A stretch of DNA of 64,000 nt from Aquimixticola soesokkakensis (GTDB lineage: Bacteria; Pseudomonadota; Alphaproteobacteria; Rhodobacterales; Rhodobacteraceae): NCBI RefSeq assembly GCF_900172375.1, contig NZ_FWFS01000013.1:1-64000 (forward strand), in the 5' to 3' direction. The number at the start of each line of letters is the position of its first letter. Positions within the stretch are counted from its first letter, which is position 1. Of the stretch, positions 50,928-58,643 are shown one piece after another. The position numbers were made by a program, and so were the translations under genes. The notes under the pieces were generated by a model. That model was given only the letters and a program-made list of their open reading frames with translations. It was not told where the DNA came from and ran no database searches.

Positions 50928-52265
50928 ATGGCGGGGGGCGCATCATCGGCGGGCTTTGACCCGCGCGCGTTGATTGCCAAACTGCGCGACAGTGTCGAAC
51001 CCGACGCAGGCGCGCTGGCGCAGTTTTCGCAGGGCCTTGCGGATGGCGGCGTCAGTGACGCCCAGGCTGCGGCCTTTGCCATGGCGGTGTTTTTGAACGG
51101 GCTGTCGGAAAGCGCGCGGGTCGATTTGACCACGGCAATGCGCGACAGCGGCGATGTGTTGCATTGGGATCTGCCCGGACCGGCCATCGACAAACATTCC
51201 ACCGGCGGCGTCGGTGACAGCGTGTCCTTGCTGCTGGCTCCGGCGCTGGCGGCGCTGGGCTGTTACGTGCCGATGGTCTCGGGGCGCGGGCTGGGTCACA
51301 CGGGCGGCACATTGGACAAACTCGAATCCATTCCCGGTCTGCGCACCGAAGTGGATGCCCATAAATTTCGCGACATCACCACCCGCGCCGGCTGCGCCAT
51401 CGTTTCGGCGACAGGGCGCATCGCCCCTGCGGACAAGCGGCTCTATGCGATCCGCGACGTGACGGGGACGGTTGAAAGCCTCGATCTGATCACCGCGTCG
51501 ATCCTGTCCAAAAAGCTCGCTGCCGGTTTGGAAGCGTTGGTGCTGGATGTAAAATGCGGTTCGGGTGCCTTCATGAAGACCAAGGACGACGCCCGCGCTC
51601 TGGCGCGCGCTCTGGTGCGCACGGCGCAGGGAGCGGGGTGCAAAACCTCCGCGCTGATCACCGATATGAACCAGCCGTGCTGCGGCGCGCTGGGCAATGC
51701 GCTTGAGATCATGGAAGTGATGGAAGCGCTGACCAGCGGCGAAGTGGACTCCGCGCTGTGCGATCTGACCTGCGCGCTGGGCGGCGAATTGATGGTCTCG
51801 GCGGGGCTTGCGCCCACGGCAGATGAGGCGGCATGGGACATTCGCGATGTGCTGGCCGACGGGCGGGCAGCCGAACGGTTCGGCGTCATGGTGGGCGCTT
51901 TGGGTGGTCCTGTGGATTTCGTGGATCGCTGGCGCGACCGCTTGCCTTCGGCTCCGGTCGTGCGCGATGTCTGCGCGCCCAAAAATGGCTATGTCGTTGA
52001 AATGGATTGCGAAGCCCTGGGGAATGTCGTCGTGCATCTGGGGGGCGGCCGCCTGAAGGACGGCGATAAAATCGACCCCGCTGTGGGGCTGTCGCAGGTC
52101 TGTATGTTAGGCGATTCTGTGAATCCCGATGTGCCGATGTGCCTCATTCACGCGCGCAGTGACGCTCAGGCAGATGCTGCCGAAGCCGCGATCCGCAGGG
52201 CGGTGGTGATCGGCGAGCGCCCCGTCAACGAACCGCCGCTGGTTTACGAACGGATCACCGCATGA
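50928..52265 (+). CDS. deoA: Thymidine phosphorylase
   Basis: A 445-residue enzyme of the pyrimidine nucleoside phosphorylase family. Conserved segments: GPAIDKHSTGGVGDSVSLLL (phosphate site, ~85-105), MVSGRGLGHTGGTLDKLES, DVKCGSGAFMKTKDDARALA, and the C-terminal lid with LGGGRLKDGDKIDPAVGL. It splits thymidine to thymine and deoxyribose-1-phosphate. ATG 50928 has GGAG nine bases upstream; GTG 50922 overlapping cdd is the alternative. It overlaps deoB by ATGA. Confidence 0.95.
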   Translation: MAGGASSAGFDPRALIAKLRDSVEPDAGALAQFSQGLADGGVSDAQAAAFAMAVFLNGLSESARVDLTTAMRDSGDVLHWDLPGPAIDKHSTGGVGDSVSLLLAPALAALGCYVPMVSGRGLGHTGGTLDKLESIPGLRTEVDAHKFRDITTRAGCAIVSATGRIAPADKRLYAIRDVTGTVESLDLITASILSKKLAAGLEALVLDVKCGSGAFMKTKDDARALARALVRTAQGAGCKTSALITDMNQPCCGALGNALEIMEVMEALTSGEVDSALCDLTCALGGELMVSAGLAPTADEAAWDIRDVLADGRAAERFGVMVGALGGPVDFVDRWRDRLPSAPVVRDVCAPKNGYVVEMDCEALGNVVVHLGGGRLKDGDKIDPAVGLSQVCMLGDSVNPDVPMCLIHARSDAQADAAEAAIRRAVVIGERPVNEPPLVYERITA

Positions 52266-53506
52266 GCCGCGCATTTTTGATCGTTCTGGATTCTGTCGGT
52301 CTTGGCGGTGCGCCGGATGCGGCCGCTTTTTTCAACGACGGACGCCCCGATACGGGGGCCAATACCCTGGCGCATATCGCGCAGGCCTGCGCTACGGGGG
52401 GCGCCAACGCGGGGCGCAGCGGCCCGCTGCACATGCCGAATCTGGATGCGCTGGGCCTGGGTGCGGCGATCGCCCTGACCACGGGCAGCGCGCCGGATCT
52501 GGGCGCGCGCGGGGCGGCGCCTGCGGGTCTGTTCGGCGTCGCACAAGAAGTGTCCAACGGCAAGGATACCCCCTCGGGCCATTGGGAACTCGCCGGTGTG
52601 CCGGTGCCCTTTGACTGGGGGTATTTTCCCAAAGAAGACCCCGCGTTTTCGCCGGAGTTGCAGGCGCGGGTTGCGCAGCTGTGCGGCGCGGGCGGGACTT
52701 TGGGCAATTGCCATGCGTCGGGGACGAATATCATCGAAAGCCTCGCCGAGGAGCACATGCGCTGCGGTTGGCCGATCTGCTATACCTCGGTGGACAGCGT
52801 GTTCCAGATCGCGGCACATGAGGAAACCTTTGGCCTTGCGCGCCTGTTGACGCTTTGTGAAGACCTCGCCCCCGAATTGCACGCGCGCAACATCGGGCGG
52901 GTGATCGCGCGCCCCTTTGTGGGCGATGCGCAGCGCGGCTTCAAGCGCACGGCCAATCGTCACGACTACGCGATGATGCCGCCCAGTCCGACGCTGTGCG
53001 ACTGGGTGCATGGGGCGGGCCGAGCTGTGCATGCCATTGGCAAGATTGGCGATATTTTCTCGATGCAGGGAATTGACGACTGCGTCAAAGGCAGCGATGC
53101 GCAATTGTTCGATCATCTTGTGCAAGCGGCGCGCACCGCGCAAGACGGCGCGCTGGTCTTTGCCAATTTCGTTGAATTTGACAGCCTGTACGGGCACCGG
53201 CGCGATGTGTCCGGCTATGCGCGGCATCTGGAATGGTTCGACGCGGCGCTGCCGCGCCTGTTCCAGCACGCCCGCCCTGACGATTTGTTCCTGTTCACCG
53301 CCGATCACGGCAACGACCCGACGTGGCACGGCACGGATCACACCCGCGAGCGGGTGCCGGTTTTGGGCTTTGGCGTCGGGGCGCAGGCGGTCGGTCCCGT
53401 GGCCTTCGTCGATATTGCCGCGTCGATCGCGGCGCATCTCAACGTGCCGGCGCAGGGCAACGGGCGCTCGTTTCTGTCCGCGCCATCCCCCGAAAATGCA
53501 AAATAA
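52262..53506 (+). CDS. deoB: Phosphopentomutase
   Basis: A 414-residue metal-dependent mutase of the alkaline-phosphatase superfamily interconverting (deoxy)ribose 1- and 5-phosphates. The metal and phosphate sites are seen in [20 protein letters not shown] and [32 protein letters not shown], and the C-terminal [20 protein letters not shown]. It takes the product of DeoA on toward deoxyribose-5-phosphate aldolase (not in the window). It is coupled to deoA by a 4-base overlap. Confidence 0.96.
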   Translation: MSRAFLIVLDSVGLGGAPDAAAFFNDGRPDTGANTLAHIAQACATGGANAGRSGPLHMPNLDALGLGAAIALTTGSAPDLGARGAAPAGLFGVAQEVSNGKDTPSGHWELAGVPVPFDWGYFPKEDPAFSPELQARVAQLCGAGGTLGNCHASGTNIIESLAEEHMRCGWPICYTSVDSVFQIAAHEETFGLARLLTLCEDLAPELHARNIGRVIARPFVGDAQRGFKRTANRHDYAMMPPSPTLCDWVHGAGRAVHAIGKIGDIFSMQGIDDCVKGSDAQLFDHLVQAARTAQDGALVFANFVEFDSLYGHRRDVSGYARHLEWFDAALPRLFQHARPDDLFLFTADHGNDPTWHGTDHTRERVPVLGFGVGAQAVGPVAFVDIAASIAAHLNVPAQGNGRSFLSAPSPENAK

Positions 53507-53525
53507 TGACCCAAGAGGCCCCGAC

Positions 53526-54158
53526 ATGCTTGACCATCTGACTGTGGTGAAACACCCGCTTGTGCAGCACAAACTGACCATCATGCGCGACCGTGACACG
53601 CCGACGGCGGTGTTTCGCCAACTCTTGCGCGAGATTTCCCAGTTGCTTGCCTATGAGATCACCCGTGGTCTCGACATGACCACCAAACGGATCGAGACGC
53701 CGATGCAGCCGATGGATGCCCCGACGCTGGCGGGCAAGAAACTGGCGCTGATTTCGATCCTGCGCGCGGGCAACGGGTTGCTTGACGGGGTGTTGGAACT
53801 GATCCCTTCGGCGCGCGTCGGATTTGTCGGCCTTTACCGCGATGAAGAAACGCTGGAACCGGTGGAATATTATTTCAAAGTCCCCGAGGCGCTTGAAGAC
53901 CGCCTTGTCATCGCCGTGGACCCGATGCTGGCGACCGGAAATTCCTCGGCGGCAGCCATCACCAAACTCAAGGAGGCAGGGGCGACCAACATCCGCTTTC
54001 TCTGCCTGCTCGCCTCGCCCGAGGGGGTGGCAAAGATGAAAGAGGTGCATCCCGATGTGCCCATCGTGACGGCGGCGCTCGACGATTGCCTCAACGAAAA
54101 GGGATACATCGTGCCCGGATTGGGCGACGCGGGGGATCGGATGTTCGGCACAAAATAG
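53526..54158 (+). CDS. upp: Uracil phosphoribosyltransferase
   Basis: A 210-residue salvage enzyme making UMP from uracil and PRPP. It has [20 protein letters not shown] at the start, [20 protein letters not shown], and the PRPP loop [20 protein letters not shown]. The uracil-binding C-terminus is [18 protein letters not shown]. The start ATG 53526 lies 19 bases after deoB, and it is the last gene of the operon, so uracil released by nucleoside breakdown is recaptured. Confidence 0.96.
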   Translation: MLDHLTVVKHPLVQHKLTIMRDRDTPTAVFRQLLREISQLLAYEITRGLDMTTKRIETPMQPMDAPTLAGKKLALISILRAGNGLLDGVLELIPSARVGFVGLYRDEETLEPVEYYFKVPEALEDRLVIAVDPMLATGNSSAAAITKLKEAGATNIRFLCLLASPEGVAKMKEVHPDVPIVTAALDDCLNEKGYIVPGLGDAGDRMFGTK

Positions 54159-54241
54159 CCAACTGCCCTGCGCAGGCCGCTTTGCTGCCCCATTCCTGCC
54201 ACATTGTTCTTTGCAACCGAGGGTAGCTGCGTTATCCTCGG

Positions 54242-54257
54242 ACACAATAATTTGTGT
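54242..54257. promoter_or_regulatory. Perfect palindrome just upstream of the SPOR gene
   Basis: ACACAA-TAAT-TTGTGT has 6-bp perfect arms and ends 11 bases before the ATG at 54269, where a repressor or an mRNA hairpin would block translation or transcription. The regulator is unknown. Confidence 0.45.
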
Positions 54258-54268
54258 AGAGGCACGAA

Positions 54269-55636
54269 ATGCAGGCAGTAGAACTGGCCCGAAAACAGGG
54301 CTGGAAATCCGTTTTCGCGGCGGTGACCATCGCAGTTTGCGCGTCGTTCGGCGCGCCGGCCCCGGCTTTGGCCGCTGGGAAGTTGTCCAGCGGCGGCGAG
54401 CCGGCGGAATTCCCGCCCAGTTCCTACAAGGGAACACAATACGTCGACAGCCGCGGCTGCGCCTTTGTGCGGGCAGGCTATGGGACGACTGTAAACTGGG
54501 TGCCGCGCGTCAGCCGCGACCGCAGTTTGCTGTGCAATTTCGTGCCAACCTTCGATGCCCCCGTCGCGGAAACTTTGCCGGTGATCGCGGATGCGCCCGC
54601 AACCGCGGCGCCCGTACCCGTGGTGGCCGCGCCTGCGCCCGTTCAAACCGCCAAGATCGCGCCCATCGCTGTGACGCCCTTCGCGCCTGCGGTTGCGCCT
54701 GCTGCTGTGCCTGCGCCCATTGCCGTGACGGCCCCGCCGCGCGACGTGGCCTTGTCCCCGCGCGTTGTGCCTGCGCCCGTGACCACGCCCGCACCGGTGC
54801 GCACCCCGCAGGTAAGCGTTCCGACGCGCCTTGCGGCGCCTGCGGCCAGCGCAAGCTGTAGCGGATTGTCGGCGGAGTCGGCCCAATACATGACCTCGCG
54901 CCTCGCGGTGCGCTGTGGCCCGCAAGCGGTACACCCGTCGGATTACGGACGCCAAACCATGCCAGCGGGGCGGACTTTGCAGACCGCCAATCGCGGCGTC
55001 GTCACCACCAGCCAGCAGCCCACAGTGGTCGCTGTGCCGCAGGGCACAACGGTTGCGACAGTCGCAAACGGGGCCAGCGCCTATCGCGCGCCCGCCGTCC
55101 AAAAGCCGAAAATTCCCGCAGGCTACCGCCCGACCTTTGATGACGACCGGTTGAACCCTGCGCGTGGCCCCCGCACGGCGGCGGGGGATGCGCAAATGGC
55201 GTTGCGCTGGACCAATGATGTGCCCCATCAGCTGATCGACCGTGCCACGGGGCAGGTGGTGGGCAACCTCTATCCGGGCCTCACCTTTCCCTACACCAGC
55301 TACGAAGAGCAGACGCTTGCCTCGGTGACTGTCTCGAGCAAAAGCGTTGCGCCCGTGCGGGTGACTGCGCCGCGCGCTGCGATTGCAGCAACGCCTGCGC
55401 TTGGGGCGGGACACCGTTTTGTTCAGGTTGGCACCTTCGGTGTGCCGCAAAACGCCAGTGCGACGGTTGCCCGCCTGCAAGCCATGGGCCTGCCGGTGTC
55501 GACCGCATCGTCGACGGGCAAGGGGCGCGCGTTGAAAGTTGTGCTCGCGGGGCCGTTTGCGGACCCCGTAGCGGTCCAATCGGCTTTGGCCCGCGCGCGC
55601 GCCGCCGGGTTTTCGGACGCTTTCACGCGGCGCTGA
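54269..55636 (+). CDS. SPOR-domain periplasmic/envelope protein
   Basis: A 455-residue exported protein. The signal peptide is near 14-36 (SVFAAVTIAVCASFGAPAPA then LAA). An N-terminal conserved part (GTQYVDSRGCAFVRAGYGTT then VNWVPRVSRDRSLLCNF) holds two cysteines. A long Ala/Pro/Val-rich linker spans ~90-195. The C-terminal SPOR domain starts at HRFVQVGTFGVPQNASATVA and runs to the end (AGPFADPVAVQSALARARAA). SPOR domains bind denuded peptidoglycan at the septum, so a role in division or cell-wall remodelling is likely. A terminator follows at 55654-55690. Confidence 0.87.
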   Translation: MQAVELARKQGWKSVFAAVTIAVCASFGAPAPALAAGKLSSGGEPAEFPPSSYKGTQYVDSRGCAFVRAGYGTTVNWVPRVSRDRSLLCNFVPTFDAPVAETLPVIADAPATAAPVPVVAAPAPVQTAKIAPIAVTPFAPAVAPAAVPAPIAVTAPPRDVALSPRVVPAPVTTPAPVRTPQVSVPTRLAAPAASASCSGLSAESAQYMTSRLAVRCGPQAVHPSDYGRQTMPAGRTLQTANRGVVTTSQQPTVVAVPQGTTVATVANGASAYRAPAVQKPKIPAGYRPTFDDDRLNPARGPRTAAGDAQMALRWTNDVPHQLIDRATGQVVGNLYPGLTFPYTSYEEQTLASVTVSSKSVAPVRVTAPRAAIAATPALGAGHRFVQVGTFGVPQNASATVARLQAMGLPVSTASSTGKGRALKVVLAGPFADPVAVQSALARARAAGFSDAFTRR

Positions 55637-55653
55637 CAGCCGAGTTTACTCAC

Positions 55654-55690
55654 AAAAAAGCCCCGCCAGAAACCTGTGCGGGGCTTTTTT
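55654..55690. terminator. Bidirectional terminator after the SPOR gene
   Basis: AAAAAAGCCCCGC and GCGGGGCTTTTTT form a 13-bp stem with an 11-base loop between convergent genes. Confidence 0.92.
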
Positions 55691-55711
55691 AATGCGCAGC
55701 GCAGCTCTGGC

Positions 55712-56743
55712 TTAGCCGCCACAGATCCCTTGCAACGCGACCCAATCGCCATCGGCCAGCAAGGGGGTTGTGTCTTTGCCCTGCATCGGGTCGCCTTCGA
55801 TCAGCGCAAGGGTCTGCGCGCCGCTGACATCGACAGCATAGGCATAGGGCGTGCTGCGGACATTGGCAGCGGCAAAGCGCGCCAAAAGCGCAGAATCCAA
55901 GACAGGTTCGGGCGTTTGGTCGCGCAGGCTGAGCGCGTAGTCATCCAGCACCTCTGGCGCGATTTCGCCCGTGGTCAGCAACTTGAGCGACACCCAGAGA
56001 CCGGCGTGGTCCAGAAGTTGTTCCAGCGGGTCGCGGGTATTGGCGCGCAGGTCTTCGGCCAGAATATAGCCCGCCACGACATCCGGCTCCTCATAGCTTT
56101 CCACAAGCGCACGGTTGAGCAGGTAGATACGCCCCGGCAGGTGGCTGGCAGTTTGCACTGCCTGGGACAGAACAACCAGCGTTCCAGCGCCGTCCGGCAA
56201 CAGGCGGGTCTGAAGCCGCTGCAAGGCCCGCGCGCCCAGAACGCTGTCACAGGCGGGGCCGGCGATGGGACGCAGTCGCGCCAACAGCGCCTGACCGATG
56301 GCCGCCCGCTTGACGGTGGGCACGATTTCCACCGTCTGGCGCACGAGCGCACCCGGGAGCCAGAACACCGCAAGGCCAAGGGCCAGCGCTGCCACTCCCC
56401 CCAGCATCAACCCGCGCAGACGCCCCGGACGCGGACGGGTGCGGTCGATGGCCGAACGCACGCGCTCGATGGCGTCGATCATGGTTTCGTCTTCCAGCTC
56501 CAGCGTCTCGTCGGCCTCGGGCGGGCCATCGGCGTCGGGGCGGTACAGGGCGGGGCGGGCCTCGCTTGGGGTGACGCGTCCAAGCGCGGGGAGAGACCAA
56601 TGGGTCAGGGCACGGCCCGAAATCTCGGAGATCACCAACGTCGCCTCGCCAACCGACACGATCACTTCGCGCCGCTGTTCTGCGCTGTTGGGGCGCCAAA
56701 GGCCGACGGCCTCGAGCCGCTGATACTCGCTGAGCGCTGTCAT
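55712..56743 (-). CDS. Single-pass membrane protein of unknown function, possibly degenerate peptidase-like
   Basis: A 343-residue protein. The first ~105 residues are cytoplasmic and begin with a short zinc-free domain (MTALSEYQRLEAVGLWRPNS, VSVGEATLVISE). One membrane helix lies at ~113-132 (LMLGGVAALALGLAVFWLPG). The periplasmic part has GRIYLLNRALVESYEEPDVV then AGYILAEDLR, whose layout recalls the region before the HExxH site of M48 peptidases, but no HExxH exists. GPACDSVLGARAL and GICGG contain its cysteines. No function is assigned. It reads toward the SPOR-gene terminator. Confidence 0.65.
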   Translation of the reverse strand: MTALSEYQRLEAVGLWRPNSAEQRREVIVSVGEATLVISEISGRALTHWSLPALGRVTPSEARPALYRPDADGPPEADETLELEDETMIDAIERVRSAIDRTRPRPGRLRGLMLGGVAALALGLAVFWLPGALVRQTVEIVPTVKRAAIGQALLARLRPIAGPACDSVLGARALQRLQTRLLPDGAGTLVVLSQAVQTASHLPGRIYLLNRALVESYEEPDVVAGYILAEDLRANTRDPLEQLLDHAGLWVSLKLLTTGEIAPEVLDDYALSLRDQTPEPVLDSALLARFAAANVRSTPYAYAVDVSGAQTLALIEGDPMQGKDTTPLLADGDWVALQGICGG

Positions 56744-56886
56744 TGGGTCTGCTGTGCTCTCTTTTGCCTGAAAGGTCTTGTTCCTGACCTGTGATCAAGA
56801 CCTTAGCGGCGAATTGCGCAGGCGACAATCATGTCGCGCACGCATTGGCAATTCCCAAAGGCGCGGCACAAGGATAGCCTGCCCCC

Positions 56887-57543
56887 ATGATTATTTCGCC
56901 CGGACGCAAGTTCATCTTTGTGCATATCCCCAAAACCGGCGGCACGGCCTTGTCGTTGGCGCTGGAAGATCGTGCGCAGGCCGATGATCTGCTGATCGGA
57001 GACACGCCCAAAGCTCTGCGCCGGCGCGGTCGCGTCAAACGGTTGCAAGGGCGCGGCAAGATCTGGAAACACGCGACACTGGCCGATATCGAAGGCGTGG
57101 TCGATGCGGCGCAGATGGAACAGTGGTTCACGCTGGCGCTGGTGCGCAACCCCTGGGATCGCGCGGTGAGCTACTATCACTGGCTGCGCGCGCAGGGCTG
57201 GGAACATCCGCAGGTCGCTTTGGCCAAGGCGCGCGGCTTTTCCGCTTTTCTCAACCATCCCGACACCCAGCGTGCGCTGTCCGTGCCTGCGTCGCATTAC
57301 ATGCGCGACAGTGCGGGGCGCGAACATGCCCGCCTCTATGCGCGGCTTGAACATCTTGACCGCGACCTTGCGCCCTTTTGGGACCATCTGGGATTTTCGC
57401 TCTCGCCGATCCAGCGCATCAACGCCTCGACGCGAGACGCGGATTGGCGCAGCTATTATTCCGACCATGATCTGGCGCTGATCGCCCGCCTTGCCGCCGA
57501 AGATATCGCGCGCTTCGGCTATGGGAACAGCGTGGCGAAATAA
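56887..57543 (+). CDS. Sulfotransferase family protein
   Basis: A 218-residue PAPS-dependent sulfotransferase of the Golgi/carbohydrate type (Sulfotransfer_2). The 5'-phosphosulfate loop is FIFVHIPKTGGTALSLAL (~9-26), and the 3'-phosphate motif LALVRNPWDRAVSYYHWLR at ~84-102. HATLADIEGV precedes it, and YARLEHLDRDLAPFWDHLG is typical of bacterial members. In roseobacters such enzymes may sulfate exopolysaccharide or related glycans; the acceptor is unknown. It is monocistronic. Confidence 0.88.
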   Translation: MIISPGRKFIFVHIPKTGGTALSLALEDRAQADDLLIGDTPKALRRRGRVKRLQGRGKIWKHATLADIEGVVDAAQMEQWFTLALVRNPWDRAVSYYHWLRAQGWEHPQVALAKARGFSAFLNHPDTQRALSVPASHYMRDSAGREHARLYARLEHLDRDLAPFWDHLGFSLSPIQRINASTRDADWRSYYSDHDLALIARLAAEDIARFGYGNSVAK

Positions 57544-57885
57544 GGCGCTTCAGGGCCAAACCGTTAACGGCCGGTGGGGAAAGCGAATCAAATTCGACAC
57601 AAATGGGACCGTTCTGATCGCCCGCAGGCCCTGAAAGATCAAAAATTCTCCTGTTGCGTTTGATTTTTTCACAGGAAAACCCACGCAATTTGGCGTGATT
57701 GTTTTTGGGCGCAACACAATTTCAGTGTCTTGTTTTGATTAACGCCGATGTCGGGATTATGCCGCATTTCGACCCAAATCGGGTCGAAGTCTTACCTTTT
57801 GCGACGGGCTAACTGCTCTCATAGCCGAACACGCCCCACGCAAGTCACTTGGCACTTCTGGGGAAACGACCGAGGGATGACACCG
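57544..57885. other. Intergenic region upstream of the second Hint-like gene
   Basis: 342 bases without a credible ORF, AT-richer than the neighbours. It holds the palindrome CCGTTAACGG (57561-57570), a distant inverted repeat TTCAGGGCC/GGCCCTGAA (57549-57557 and 57627-57635), a weak terminator-like ATCAAA/TTTGATTTTTT (57638-57669), and a strong palindrome TTCGACCC-AAATC-GGGTCGAA (57768-57788). Confidence 0.6.
57768..57788. promoter_or_regulatory. Perfect 8-bp inverted repeat upstream of the Hint-like gene
   Basis: TTCGACCC-AAATC-GGGTCGAA lies 98 bases before the start codon. It may be an operator or an RNA hairpin in the leader. Confidence 0.4.
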
Positions 57886-58578
57886 ATGTTTACACTGCGG
57901 GCACAGCGCAAATCCGAGATGACACGCAAATCTTGCGAGGCGAGTGGCGCGTGGGACGGTGGTTTTTCGACCCTGATGGCGCCGCAGGCGACGGGCCTGA
58001 TCGCGGGAACGCGGGTGGCCACGACGATGGGGTGGCGCGGGGTGGAAAGCCTTGCGGTCGGTGATGCGGTGATGACCTTTGACAACGGGTTGCAGATCGT
58101 GCGCGGCGTGGCGCGCAGTTTCGTCTGGCTCGAGGTCCAAGAGCTGCCTCGGGCGCTTTACCCAATTCTGATCCCCGCCGGTGCGATCGGAAATTCCCAC
58201 GATGTCAGGGTTCTGCCCGAACAGCCGGTGATGGTCGAAAGTGACAGCGCCGAAGAGGTGTTTGGCGACCCGTTTGCGCTCGTGCCCGCGGCGGCCTTGG
58301 AGGGGTTCAACGGCATCGAGCGGGTGATCCCGCGCAAGCCGATCGAGGTTGTGACGCTGACCTTTGCGCGCGACGAAGTGGTCTTTGCCGAGGCTGGTGC
58401 GCTGTTCTTTTGTCCTGCTCAGGCGGGGGATCTGTGGGGCGCGCCCGAGGAAAGCAGCTACACCCAGCTTGGCCTCGAACAGGCACGGCTGTTGGTTGAT
58501 TGCATGTCGGCCGAAACCTGCGCGCAGTGCTACGTGCCCGCAGGTACGCCCGACGCGGCGTTTATCCGCGCCGCCTGA
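57886..58578 (+). CDS. Hint-like domain protein lacking the nucleophilic cysteine
   Basis: A 230-residue protein related to Hint_2 modules: GLIAGTRVATTMGWRGVESL then AVGDAVMTFDNGLQIVRGVA match the first Hint block. IPAGAIGNSHDVRVLPEQPV corresponds to the (L)SPQH block, and VVFAEAGALFFCPAQAG to the end. The Cys that starts active Hint domains is absent (LIAGT in its place), and the HxxH-like catalytic pieces are altered, so self-cleavage is unlikely. ATG 57886 is preferred over 57877 on spacing to GAGGG. The C-terminus carries several cysteines (DCMSAETCAQC). The function is unknown. Confidence 0.7.
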   Translation: MFTLRAQRKSEMTRKSCEASGAWDGGFSTLMAPQATGLIAGTRVATTMGWRGVESLAVGDAVMTFDNGLQIVRGVARSFVWLEVQELPRALYPILIPAGAIGNSHDVRVLPEQPVMVESDSAEEVFGDPFALVPAAALEGFNGIERVIPRKPIEVVTLTFARDEVVFAEAGALFFCPAQAGDLWGAPEESSYTQLGLEQARLLVDCMSAETCAQCYVPAGTPDAAFIRAA

Positions 58579-58597
58579 GACGGCGGCGGGAGGGATC

Positions 58598-58632
58598 AAA
58601 CCGCGCGCTCCGCCGGGAGCACGCGGTTTTTT
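58598..58632. terminator. Terminator between the Hint-like gene and fadJ
   Basis: AAACCGCG and CGCGGTTT form an 8-bp stem with a run of six T, between convergent genes. Confidence 0.8.
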
Positions 58633-58643
58633 GAGCCGCGGGC

